Shown here: one piece after another, positions 45,606 through 53,391 of the stretch
Layout: each line of letters starts with the position of its first letter
Position numbering within the stretch: position 1 is the stretch's first letter
From: CAYMCO01 sp964388955
GTDB taxonomy: Bacteria > Chloroflexota > Anaerolineae > Anaerolineales > E44-bin32
Assembly (NCBI GenBank): GCA_964388955.1
Contig: CAYMCO010000002.1
Location: 62,001-126,000 of the forward strand
DNA: 64,000 bases
Reading direction: 5' to 3'
Position numbers and translations under genes: made by a program
Notes under the pieces: model-generated
What the model was told of the DNA's origin: nothing
Seen by the model: only the letters and a program-made list of their open reading frames with translations
Databases searched by the model: none

Positions 45606-46460
45606 TCAGGTGAAAAGGGGCTGGTATGCTCCCCCCGCCCGGATGAGCTCCCGGCGCGCCTCGGGGCCATGTTTCGTATAGCCATCACAGGCCTCGATCA
45701 CCAAATGAAGCAGGTCGACGTCGCCGGCGGTGCACAACCCGCTCACCGGGTATGAGAGAACGAAATCGACCGCTTGCTGGATTGACTCCCCCGCCGCGAA
45801 GGGCTCGTACCAGGTTTGGTGGGTGTGCGCTTTCTCCCCCCATGGACCCTTGGCAATGGCCTTGATGGCCATCATGCCCACATCCCGCTCCTGACAAAGC
45901 TGGATCAACTTCTCGGCGGAGCGGCGGTATTCCGGGTCGGCGCACTGCACGAAGTTCAGCGGGAATAGCACGGAATCGAAGTCAAATCTCCGCAGCGCCT
46001 CCAGGAACACCGCCGGTGCGTGGATGCCGTGGCCCGTGATGCCGATATACCGGGTCAACCCCTGATCGCGGGCGTGAAGGACGGCCTCCAGCGCCCCGCC
46101 CTTCCGCGTCACTTCATCCAGCTCCTCCATGGTGCGCACCGCATGCAGTTGGTATAGGTCGAGGCGATCGACATTCAGTCGCTGCAGGGAGGCGCGCATC
46201 TCCTCCTCAGCCCCCTCCCGAGTGCGCTCCATGGTCTTGCACCCGAGAAAGAAGCGCTCCCGCTCGCGCGCCATCCAGGGCGCCAATCGGAGTTCCGCCT
46301 CCCCGTAGGAGGGCGCAACATCGATATGGTTTATCCCAGCCGCGATCACCCGTTCCATGGCCATATCGGCCGCGGATTGCGGGACATCCCACAGAGCTGC
46401 CGCACCGAAGATCGCGACGGTGCTCATATGCCCACTGCGGCCGAACCGGCGCTTCTCCAT
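45606..46460 (-). CDS. Aldo/keto reductase family oxidoreductase
   Basis: A 284-residue (beta/alpha)8 NADPH-dependent reductase. The catalytic tetrad is complete: Asp47 and Tyr52 in HIDVAPSYGEAE, Lys75 in LGCKT and His106 in LYQLHAV. RYIGITGHG and FPLNFVQ follow. The C-terminus ends with VDLLHLVIEACDGYTK without the Fe-S cluster Cys set seen in some long forms. The substrate is unknown. It is probably monocistronic or weakly linked to the small membrane protein upstream on the same strand. Confidence 0.88.
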   Translation of the reverse strand: MEKRRFGRSGHMSTVAIFGAAALWDVPQSAADMAMERVIAAGINHIDVAPSYGEAELRLAPWMARERERFFLGCKTMERTREGAEEEMRASLQRLNVDRLDLYQLHAVRTMEELDEVTRKGGALEAVLHARDQGLTRYIGITGHGIHAPAVFLEALRRFDFDSVLFPLNFVQCADPEYRRSAEKLIQLCQERDVGMMAIKAIAKGPWGEKAHTHQTWYEPFAAGESIQQAVDFVLSYPVSGLCTAGDVDLLHLVIEACDGYTKHGPEARRELIRAGGAYQPLFT

Positions 46461-46594
46461 ATTTCCACCTCGCTCAGTTCTGCGTATTCAGACCTGGTCA
46501 CCTCGCGTCAGGGCTGACGGCCCCTCGCCCCCACAGCCCGCGCCGGTGCCGGCGGAGCCAGCACTTGGGGGGCGGGACCCCGCAGGAGGCGATT

Positions 46595-46732
46595 TCAAAA
46601 GACCGCAGCCCGTCGCAGCCATTGGCCCGCCAATGCAGGAACCAGCACCGCCACCATGACAATCACGATGAACGCCGAGATGATCAGCTCGGGCCGTCTA
46701 TTCCGTCCGGGATGGTTCCTTCCTGGGAACAT
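46595..46732 (-). CDS. Small single-span membrane protein
   Basis: A 45-residue frame with a basic N-terminus (FPGRNHPGRNRRPE) and one long hydrophobic helix (LIISAFIVIVMVAVLVPALAG), then a basic end WLRRAAVF, giving a clear positive-inside pattern. GGGAGG lies six bases before the ATG. The good ribosome-binding site and sensible topology support it despite its size. The rest of the 46461-46876 gap holds no other recognisable gene. Function unknown. Confidence 0.5.
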   Translation of the reverse strand: MFPGRNHPGRNRRPELIISAFIVIVMVAVLVPALAGQWLRRAAVF

Positions 46733-46876
46733 CGTGTGCCTCCCAGTTCCCTGGAATCCGGGGCTTCGAGATCCTGGTATGCAGCCCCTCCAACGCCGTC
46801 CGCAAGAGTGTTTGGGCCATGTCCACCACATTTCCAACCGACTGCCCTGCCCTTTGGGGTATCTCCATTTCGGGCA

Positions 46877-47863
46877 TCACATCCAGGCGCGGCGCCGCAT
46901 CCAGAGGAGCATCACGCCTGGAGTGCCCGCCATGGCGGCCAGGAATATGTAGAATGCCGCCCTCCCCGTCCAAGAATGAAGAGGGATTATTGGCTGGAAA
47001 AAATTCACCCCAAAGAAACCGGTCAGCACGGTCAGCGGCATGAAAAGTGTGGTGATGACGGTCAAGGTCTTCATCACTTCGTTCATGCGGTTGTTGACCA
47101 CAGATAGGTAGGCATCCAATGCGGAGCTGACGAGGTCCCGCAGCCCCTCCGTGATGTCGTATAGCCGCACCAGATGATCGTACACATCCCGGAAGAAGAT
47201 GCGGCTGTCCGGTGCCAGGGTCGTAAAATCTCCTCGCGCCAGCTTGTTCACCACTTCCCTTTGCGGGGTGAGAATGCGCCGCAGGTGCAGTAGAGCACGC
47301 TTGTAAATGAAGATCTGGTTGAGCAGATCCGCATCCGGATCATCAAAGATTTCATCCTCGATCAAATCCAGGGCGTCGTCCATGGCGGAAATCACGGCCA
47401 TCGTGTCGGTGGCGAGCTCGTCGGTGATCTGATAGAGCAGGCGTTCCACTCCCCGGCTCAGACCGCGCTCATCGCGGCTGCTGAGATCCCAGACGCGTTC
47501 CAGGGCTTCGATAGGCTCGACCGAATACGTCACCAGGTAGTTGTGCCCGACGAAGAAATCCAGCTCGAGCGTCTCGATCAGATCCTCCGCTGCGGGGAGG
47601 TAGCGGATCGCGTGCAACACAAGGTAAATATACCCCTCCCAGGCATCCACCTTGGGCACGTGAGTCTCCTCCAGGGCATCGTCCACAGCAAGCGGGTGGA
47701 ATCCGAACCGGTCGAGGAGAATCGGGCGGCACTGATCCGGCGGCACCTGGTGAAAGTCCACCCACAGCAGGCCTTCTGGATCCTGGATCGCAGCGGAGAT
47801 CTCATCCAGAGACAAGTCCCGCTGCGTCTCCCCCGCCTGGTTTCGATACACAGAGCGGATCAT
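46877..47863 (-). CDS. corA: CorA-like divalent metal transporter with GVN motif
   Basis: A 328-residue CorA-superfamily protein: a large cytoplasmic alpha/beta and helical domain (about 1-265), then two membrane helices at the C-terminus. The selectivity-filter motif, normally YGMN, reads FGVN (Gly285-Val286-Asn287). Such variants occur in divergent members and may change ion choice, so magnesium, zinc or cobalt are all possible. The start is the ATG with AGGAGG eight bases upstream; an ATG six codons earlier contains that Shine-Dalgarno. Repeat copy B begins about 80 bases upstream. Confidence 0.88.
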   Translation of the reverse strand: MIRSVYRNQAGETQRDLSLDEISAAIQDPEGLLWVDFHQVPPDQCRPILLDRFGFHPLAVDDALEETHVPKVDAWEGYIYLVLHAIRYLPAAEDLIETLELDFFVGHNYLVTYSVEPIEALERVWDLSSRDERGLSRGVERLLYQITDELATDTMAVISAMDDALDLIEDEIFDDPDADLLNQIFIYKRALLHLRRILTPQREVVNKLARGDFTTLAPDSRIFFRDVYDHLVRLYDITEGLRDLVSSALDAYLSVVNNRMNEVMKTLTVITTLFMPLTVLTGFFGVNFFQPIIPLHSWTGRAAFYIFLAAMAGTPGVMLLWMRRRAWM

Positions 47864-47944
47864 GGCTTTCGCCTCCTGCATGAACCTGAGAGGTTAATTC
47901 TAACGCCATGGCGCTCCTTTTGCTCGCGCCGTGGGCACCGGGGG

Positions 47945-48195
47945 GTGTTCCATCTCAGGGGGCGCGGCTGCTTGAGAGTAAATGTGCGGCGCTCCTCTCG
48001 ATACACCTCGTGGTTTCACCACTCGGCACTCGAGATGCGCCTGCCCGCAATCGGAACCTGGGAAACAGGCCGCATCTCCAGTAGCGGCGATCGGAGCGAG
48101 GCGGGTATCGAGAGGCCCGGCCTGTGTTGTTGACAGGGTGCGGCAGGTGCGAGTCTGCCGTTTCAGATCGCCCCCCGGGACGGAACGCACCCGGG
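47945..48195 (+). repeat. Structured ~250-bp repeat, copy B
   Basis: The inverted partner of 42949-43201. Complementary arms at 47994-48042 and 48067-48115 repeat the long hairpin, with one mismatch in the terminal 13-bp stem. Differences between the copies are scattered rather than clustered. The remaining 48196-48455 part of this gap holds nothing I recognise. Confidence 0.8.
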
Positions 48196-48455
48196 CACCG
48201 GCGGGCACGGCCAGGAAGATATCTTCTTTGCTGGCGGGCACCCGGGATGCGTTGCCTCTCCCTGGCCTTTGTCGGGCGATGCTCCGAGCGGGGGCATGGG
48301 ATCGGCATCAGGGAACAAGATCGCGCATGGGCTGACGTTCGAGGGCGCCATTCCTTGGTCAGCCTGGGGAAAGGCAAGGGATTGTTGCGACTTTGTGATT
48401 GCTTCGTAACCAAATCCGCCGAATGGTGACAGAATCTGGAGCAAGGCAGGATAGG

Positions 48456-48471
48456 CTTAAAGCCGGTTAAG
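48456..48471. promoter_or_regulatory. Inverted repeat CTTAA-N6-TTAAG before SPW gene 1
   Basis: A perfect 5-bp inverted repeat 49 bases before the first SPW start codon. The second SPW gene has a related site (49228-49244), and the surrounding sequences align (TAGGCTTAAA against TAGCCTTAAA, then TACATG). Confidence 0.5.
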
Positions 48472-48520
48472 GCCATGGAGTACATGGCCGCAGTGATTAA
48501 CAGACCAAGGAGGTAGACAG

Positions 48521-48874
48521 ATGTATTGGATCACAGGATTGCTTGGTGGGCTGTTGGTGATTTTCCCCTTCGTCTTTGGGCTGATGAACGACCCACTGGC
48601 GGTCGGCAGCGGTATCGTGCTGGGCGGGCTGACCCTGGCCATGTCCATCATCGGTGGCGCGGCGCACAATGAGAGCACTTGGGAATACTGGGTGATTGGC
48701 GTGCTGGGAATCCTCGCTCTGGTCGCCCCGTTCGTACTGAGCTTCACATTTGTGCCGGATGCCCTCTGGCTCACCAGCGCCATTGGCGGAGCCCTGACGG
48801 CGCTTTCTGGCTACAAGGTGTTCACGCACGGGTATCGCCGGATGCCGCCTAGCCAACAACCCGGATCAGCCTGA
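48521..48874 (+). CDS. SPW-repeat membrane protein 1
   Basis: A 117-residue membrane protein with four hydrophobic helices arranged as two similar halves. The second half contains WEYWVIGVLGILALVAPFVLSF, a form of the SPW-repeat signature. Function unknown; such proteins are common in stress-related clusters. AAGGAGG is well placed before the ATG. It is a close paralogue of the gene at 49291, with almost the same first 45 residues, so the pair is a tandem duplication. A hairpin terminator follows. Confidence 0.8.
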   Translation: MYWITGLLGGLLVIFPFVFGLMNDPLAVGSGIVLGGLTLAMSIIGGAAHNESTWEYWVIGVLGILALVAPFVLSFTFVPDALWLTSAIGGALTALSGYKVFTHGYRRMPPSQQPGSA

Positions 48875-48937
48875 GCCCGCATGCGTCCGGCTTGACCCAA
48901 TGGTAGGGCCGGAGTAGCGAGTTCAGAGCAGGAAAGC

Positions 48938-48967
48938 GAAATCGCCCCTGATTTCCGGGGCGATTTC
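48938..48967 (+). terminator. Rho-independent-type terminator after SPW gene 1
   Basis: GAAATCGCCCC pairs with GGGGCGATTTC (11 bp) around an 8-nt loop, followed by TCATTCTT. It lies 64 bases after the stop. The rest of the gap up to the next site has no recognisable gene. Confidence 0.7.
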
Positions 48968-49227
48968 TCATTCTTGGTGCGGCCATCGGGAAGGGGATGT
49001 GAAGGCAATGGCGGATGGGCGCCGGCGGAGGTCCTTCAGGCATCCCGAAAGACTGGCCGAATCACATGGGAGAGGGGAGGCAAGTGAGCCCCTGAGCTCA
49101 CCCCTCCCGGCCTCATCGCGGAGGAGATTCCGTTTATGCCAGAGATCCGGGAAAGGCTCGCTGCTTTGTTACCGCTCAGTGACATGCGGCACGGGCCTGT
49201 GACAGGATATTGACATGTCCGCGCTAG

Positions 49228-49244
49228 CCTTAAATGCAATAAGG
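49228..49244. promoter_or_regulatory. Inverted repeat CCTTA-N7-TAAGG before SPW gene 2
   Basis: A perfect 5-bp inverted repeat 46 bases before the second SPW start. A TTGACA lies at 49210-49215, so the repeat would overlap the promoter of this gene. Confidence 0.55.
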
Positions 49245-49290
49245 GTCATGAGCTACATGACCAGCGAATTTGAGGAAGGAGGTAAGAGAC

Positions 49291-49638
49291 ATGTATTGGA
49301 TCACGGGCTTGCTCGGTGGTTTGCTGATCGTCTTCCCCTTCGTCTTTGGGCTGATGAACGACCCACTGGCGGTCGGTAGCGGGATTGTGCTGGGCGGGCT
49401 GACACTTGCGCTATCCATCATCGCCGGCTCGACTCACAATGACAGCACCTGGGAATACTGGGTGATTGGCGTGCTGGGGATTCTCTCGATGCTATCCCCG
49501 TTTGTCCTGAGTTTCACCTTTGTCCCGGATGCGATATGGCTTACGAGTGCCATCGGCGGAGCCCTTACAGCCCTGGCGGGTTATAAGGTCTTCGTCCCAA
49601 GCTATCAACGACTCCCGCCAAGCCATCAACCTGGCTAG
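49291..49638 (+). CDS. SPW-repeat membrane protein 2
   Basis: A 115-residue paralogue of the preceding SPW protein; MYWITGLLGGLL at the start and PFVFGLMNDPLAVGSGIVLG are shared, and differences gather in the third helix and the tail. Four membrane helices are predicted. AAGGAGG sits nine bases before the ATG at 49291; an upstream in-frame ATG would take in the ribosome-binding site. Both copies look intact, and each has its own operator-like site and terminator, so they may be expressed separately. Confidence 0.8.
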   Translation: MYWITGLLGGLLIVFPFVFGLMNDPLAVGSGIVLGGLTLALSIIAGSTHNDSTWEYWVIGVLGILSMLSPFVLSFTFVPDAIWLTSAIGGALTALAGYKVFVPSYQRLPPSHQPG

Positions 49639-49709
49639 GCTGGATGAACGCGCGCGAGCCTGGTTTGGGGCTTGATCTCAACCGGCTCGAGCGCCTTCGG
49701 GGGTAGGGT

Positions 49710-49737
49710 GGGTCGCCCCGGGTGACCGGGGTGGCCC
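49710..49737 (+). terminator. GC-rich hairpin after SPW gene 2
   Basis: GGGTCGCCCCGG pairs with CCGGGGTGGCCC (12 bp including two G-T wobbles) with a GTGA loop. It lies 72 bases after the stop. Only a weak T-content follows. Confidence 0.55.
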
Positions 49738-49864
49738 GCTTGTATGAGTCTTGACCGGAGATGGCTGGGCCTCGAAAGTCGAATGTCTGAGATAGATCAC
49801 CATTCTGGTGCCCGGGCCGGTCTGCAAACTGAAAGCGCTCGAAGCTCTCCGAATTCTGCGAATG

Positions 49865-49878
49865 TAAGGTTCCCTTAA
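49865..49878 (+). promoter_or_regulatory. Operator-like 14-mer TAAGGTTCCCTTAA before PRC-barrel gene 1
   Basis: TAAGG-TTC-CCTTA is an interrupted palindrome, 114 bases before the PRC-barrel start. Near-identical 14-mers (13 of 14) occur at 57314-57327 and 57952-57965 on the other strand, each pointing at a minus-strand gene. Another TAAGG lies at 49898. Confidence 0.6.
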
Positions 49879-49992
49879 TTCTAAGTTTGAGCCTCCATAA
49901 GGACGGAACTCCCCCCTAGGAGATAGGATTTCTACTGAAGACGGGAGTTGGCCCCATGAATAGCTGGCCGACCAGACCTATGGAGGTGCTAG

Positions 49993-50670
49993 ATGTCCGA
50001 GACCAAAGGCGTGGAGTTCGAAGAAACTGAGATACCGGCGGATGCACCTGTCTTCTGCCGGGGGGAAGAGTGTGGCAAGGTCACTCACATCGTCCTCAAC
50101 CCGACCACGGGCAAGTTCACCGATGTCGTGGTCAAGGAGGAATCGGCTCCCCACAAAGAGCGGTTGGTGCCTCGCCGTCATATCAGCGAATCGGATTCAG
50201 AGGCTGTCAGGCTCGATTGCTCGGTGGAGCAGCTTCGTGCTTTTTCGGAATTCGAGAAGGCGGAGTTTATCGAGGCAAAGATGCCGCGAATGCTGCTCGG
50301 CGGCCCCTACCCAATGGTGTGGCCATACGTGGTGCCCGAGAAACAACTCATCACGGTGGAGCGGGAGATGATCCCCGTTGATGAAATGGCGGTCCGCCGC
50401 AATACGGTAGTCGAGGCTGCGGACGGCCCCATCGGGAAGGTGGATGAACTCATGGTGGACGAGCACACGGGGCGCGTCACCCACCTCATCATGCGGGAAG
50501 GGCACCTGTGGGGGAGGCGAGATGTGGTGATCCCCATATCCGCGATCGAGCACATGGAAGAAGAGCACGTCAAATTGAGGTTGGACAAGAGGCAGGTCGA
50601 GGGACTGCCGGTCATCCCCGTGAAGAGAAGAATGTGGGAGCAGGGAGACTCCAAAGGGACGAGCACATAA
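49993..50670 (+). CDS. PRC-barrel domain protein 1
   Basis: A 225-residue soluble protein with two PRC-barrel-like beta domains. The first is near 15-65 (APVFCRGEECGKVTHIVLNP). The second, near 130-185, contains VEAADGPIGKVDELMVDEHTGRVTHLIMREG and VVIPISAIEHMEEEHVKL. PRC barrels occur in RimM, photosynthetic reaction-centre subunit H and many stress proteins, where they bind partner proteins. A related gene lies at 55750. Its position in the stress island and the operator-like site upstream suggest stress control. The AGGTG before the ATG is modest. Confidence 0.85.
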   Translation: MSETKGVEFEETEIPADAPVFCRGEECGKVTHIVLNPTTGKFTDVVVKEESAPHKERLVPRRHISESDSEAVRLDCSVEQLRAFSEFEKAEFIEAKMPRMLLGGPYPMVWPYVVPEKQLITVEREMIPVDEMAVRRNTVVEAADGPIGKVDELMVDEHTGRVTHLIMREGHLWGRRDVVIPISAIEHMEEEHVKLRLDKRQVEGLPVIPVKRRMWEQGDSKGTST

Positions 50671-50989
50671 CCTAGGGCCACGAACCGAGAAGAAGAGCAA
50701 TGTCTCCTGGGGAGGCACCGCAGGTGTCAGATTGCGCGCGGAACGAAAGAAGAAAGCCAAGGGCTCCCTTGAATGGCAATTTGCGCGCGCCCGCCCGGGC
50801 TCAGATAATCGCCGGCCGAGCGCGTCAGGAGGCTGTCCTGGCATGGTTGGAGGAGGGGCCGGCGGCCTATGGCCGAGTTTTCCGCCGGCGCCGACAGGGG
50901 GCAGAGGTGGGCGCAGCGCAGTCTACTCAGAGAAGACCGGTTCCACCGAGCCGGAGCGAGAGGGCACCGAGAGCGCGGAGAATAATGGT
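50671..50989. other. Intergenic region upstream of the TauE gene
   Basis: About 320 bases. An open frame from an ATG at 50700 gives an Arg/Ala-rich translation without any domain and overlaps the TauE start in another frame; I do not regard it as a gene. No clear promoter or repeat is seen. Confidence 0.4.
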
Positions 50990-51763
50990 ATGGTCGGGCT
51001 GTTTCTGACGGGTCTGGCAGCGGGCTTCCTGGGGGCTTTGCTGGGGTTTGGCGGGGGGATCCTGCTTGTTCCGGCGCTTACACTCATCTTTCACTTGCCC
51101 TTCAAACTCGCCGTGGCGACCAGCTTGGTTGGGGTATTGACGACATCCGCTTCGGTTGGGGCGGTCATCCCGAAACATCGCAAGCCCGATATCGAATTGG
51201 GACTGCGGCTCGAAATGGCGACTGTTGTCGGCGCGCTGATCGGGAGTCTCCTTGTCGCCTGGATCAACGATCGGACCCTAAGCCTGATCTTCTCGGCGGC
51301 GATGCTCTTCTCAAGTGGCTACATTGCCTTTCGCGCCAGGTGGGGAAGAACGCAGGGAGTGCCGGAGCGCTCCTTTCAATCCGGCTATCAGCCGCGCCAC
51401 TGGCCGGCTGCTGTCGGGCTCTCCGGGGTCGCCGGATTGCTTTCCGGCATGCTCGGTGTGGGCGGAGGATTCCTTAAAGTACCGATCATTTATGCGGTGA
51501 TGGGTGTCCCGCTCGGCGTCGCCTCGCTGACCAGCAATTTCATGGTCGGGATCACGGCGGCGGCCAGTCTGTTCGTATACGGGGGCCGTGGGGACATCCA
51601 CGCCCTGGTTGTGGTGCCGACGGCGTTGGGTGTGCTGGTAGGGGCTCTGATCGGGGTGCGGACATTGATGCGCATCGAGGTCCGGCGGCTTCGGTTGGGT
51701 TTGATACTGCTCCTGCTGTTTGTCGCAGCCCAGATGGCCCTGAGAGGCCTTGGGCGGATCTAG
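50990..51763 (+). CDS. TauE/SafE family sulfite/anion exporter-like protein
   Basis: A 257-residue membrane protein with about eight helices and the two repeated halves typical of the family: GFLGALLGFGGGILLVPAL near the start and SGMLGVGGGFLKVPII in the middle, both containing the Gly-rich GxGGGxxxVP motif. Homologues export sulfite, sulfoacetate or take part in sulfur metabolism; the substrate is not certain. GGAG lies nine bases before the ATG. The open frame continues upstream without conservation. The DUF1634 gene follows within 52 bases, a frequent pairing. Confidence 0.88.
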   Translation: MVGLFLTGLAAGFLGALLGFGGGILLVPALTLIFHLPFKLAVATSLVGVLTTSASVGAVIPKHRKPDIELGLRLEMATVVGALIGSLLVAWINDRTLSLIFSAAMLFSSGYIAFRARWGRTQGVPERSFQSGYQPRHWPAAVGLSGVAGLLSGMLGVGGGFLKVPIIYAVMGVPLGVASLTSNFMVGITAAASLFVYGGRGDIHALVVVPTALGVLVGALIGVRTLMRIEVRRLRLGLILLLLFVAAQMALRGLGRI

Positions 51764-51814
51764 CGAGCAAGGATGGAATGGAGAGGTTGTGGACCACACG
51801 GAGAAGAGAGCATA

Positions 51815-52183
51815 ATGGAGGCGATAACAGAAGATGAGAGCCAAGCCGAAGAGCCGCAGCCTCGCGATGTGGATCACGCACTTTCGCTGGTTGCCGTGCT
51901 TTTCGCTTTCGGTCTGATGGCCACAGGTTATCTATACCTGGTCTTGGCAACGGGGACAGGCGGTCTTCCTGGCCCCGCAGTCCCGCTGCTCTCCGCCGCA
52001 GCGCTGCGGGGCAAGTTGTCTGTGGGATTGCTGCTGATAAACGGCGGGATCGTGATCTTGGGTTTGCTGCCCCTGGCACGGGTTCTTCTTGCGGCGGAGG
52101 GATTCCTGCACCACCGGCAATTGCTCAATATGCTCTTCGCGATTGCTGTGTTCACCGAACTGCTGATCGGCGTGGGCATCTAG
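51815..52183 (+). CDS. DUF1634 family membrane protein
   Basis: A 122-residue protein with an acidic cytoplasmic N-terminus and three hydrophobic helices (LVAVLFAFGLMATGYLYLVL, GLLLINGGIVILGLLPLARV, LFAIAVFTELLIGVGI). The pattern, with LLxNxGIxxLxxxPxxRV, matches DUF1634, which often follows TauE/SafE genes and may be its partner. GGAGAAGAG precedes the ATG at 51815. The AI-2E transporter starts 20 bases after its stop, so the three genes probably form one operon. Confidence 0.8.
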   Translation: MEAITEDESQAEEPQPRDVDHALSLVAVLFAFGLMATGYLYLVLATGTGGLPGPAVPLLSAAALRGKLSVGLLLINGGIVILGLLPLARVLLAAEGFLHHRQLLNMLFAIAVFTELLIGVGI

Positions 52184-52203
52184 CGCCGGCCCCGGAGTCA
52201 TGT

Positions 52204-53316
52204 ATGGAAGAAGAACGGAACGAGGTGAAGCCCGTCACCAGGCACCATCGGTCCTGGAGAATCAGCCTGCAGGCCTGGGTGAGCTTGCTGGCGCTGGGCG
52301 TCGTGCTGTGGATGACGTTGAGCGCTGCCCATCTGCTCTGGGATTTGGGGAGCATCTTACTGGGGGCTGTTCTTGTGGCCCTGGGCATCCGACCGGTATT
52401 GGATGTCATGGAGCGACGGCGGATCCCCAGGGGCGCATCGGTTCTGCTGATATATCTGCTCCTGTTGGGTTTTCTCGCCGTCGTGGGGGACTTGCTCGTG
52501 CCGGTGGTGAGCGCGGAGGTGGCCGCTCTCGAATCCAGCGGGCCGACGATCGCTCAATCGATTTCCACCTTCCTGGCACATACGCCGCTCCTGAGGCATC
52601 TGCTGCCGTCCTCCGGCTCAATCGCCCAATTCCTGTCAGGCCAATTCTCGTCGGTGGTTCAACCGCTGGTCGGTGCCATCACCGGGGTGGGCAACTTTGG
52701 ATTGGATGTGCTCCTCGTTCTGATCCTGGCATACCTCTTCACTCGGGATCGAGGGATGGTCTCGGGGCTGATCCGGGATTGGACCCCGCCACGATATCAC
52801 CGGCGCTTGGAAATGGCGCTCCAAGGCCTCGGCCTCCGGCTTTCAAGGTGGGCCTGGGCGCAGCCCCTGATGGTGGTTTATTTCATGTTCACATTCAGCG
52901 TGACCCTGACTTTGCTCAAGGTTCCGTTCGCGCTGGCCATCGGCCTGTTTGGGGGCCTGGTGGCCATTATCCCCTTCATTGGAAGTCTGGTGGCATTCGC
53001 ACTGGCCGCGGCGAGCGCACTCTCTGTAAATCCGGTGCTGGTCATTTGGATTGGGGTGGCCTTCTTACTGATCACCGAATTAGAGGCCCATATCCTTGCC
53101 CCGGCCATATACGGGCATGCCACCGGGATCCGCGCCGGGGCAGCTCTGGTGGTGATGCTGCTGGGCACCAAATTGGCTGGTCTGATCGGGCTGTTGTATG
53201 CGGTTCCCATCACGGTGATTGTCTCCACTGTCCTGATGGAGGTGCGCACCTCTCTATGGAACGGCGAGCCTTCAAGCGGGGATCTGGACTCTCCCGACCG
53301 CGCTGCGAGCGGTTGA
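52204..53316 (+). CDS. AI-2E family transporter
   Basis: A 370-residue inner-membrane protein with about eight helices and a large extramembrane region (about 85-155), as in the AI-2E exporter/TqsA/YdiK family. Typical pieces: LRLSRWAWAQPLMVVYFMF, ALAIGLFGGLVAIIPFIGSLVAF and EAHILAPAIYGHATGI. Some relatives are Na+/H+ antiporters rather than autoinducer exporters, which could suit this stress island. GGAG lies six bases before the ATG. It follows the DUF1634 gene closely. Confidence 0.88.
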   Translation: MEEERNEVKPVTRHHRSWRISLQAWVSLLALGVVLWMTLSAAHLLWDLGSILLGAVLVALGIRPVLDVMERRRIPRGASVLLIYLLLLGFLAVVGDLLVPVVSAEVAALESSGPTIAQSISTFLAHTPLLRHLLPSSGSIAQFLSGQFSSVVQPLVGAITGVGNFGLDVLLVLILAYLFTRDRGMVSGLIRDWTPPRYHRRLEMALQGLGLRLSRWAWAQPLMVVYFMFTFSVTLTLLKVPFALAIGLFGGLVAIIPFIGSLVAFALAAASALSVNPVLVIWIGVAFLLITELEAHILAPAIYGHATGIRAGAALVVMLLGTKLAGLIGLLYAVPITVIVSTVLMEVRTSLWNGEPSSGDLDSPDRAASG

Positions 53317-53391
53317 AGCCGAAGGGGGTTATCGGAGCATGAAGGGCGTGGCGGTCGAAGGGCGTAATCCTGCGCCAGCGAGTTCATCGGC

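Noticed and set aside
42949..48195. Composite transposon formed by the inverted repeat pair
   Set aside because: No transposase or integrase lies between or beside the copies, and the genes inside look like ordinary chromosomal genes.
50700..51008. 102-codon frame before the TauE gene
   Set aside because: Arg/Ala-rich, overlaps the TauE start out of frame and has no conserved motif.
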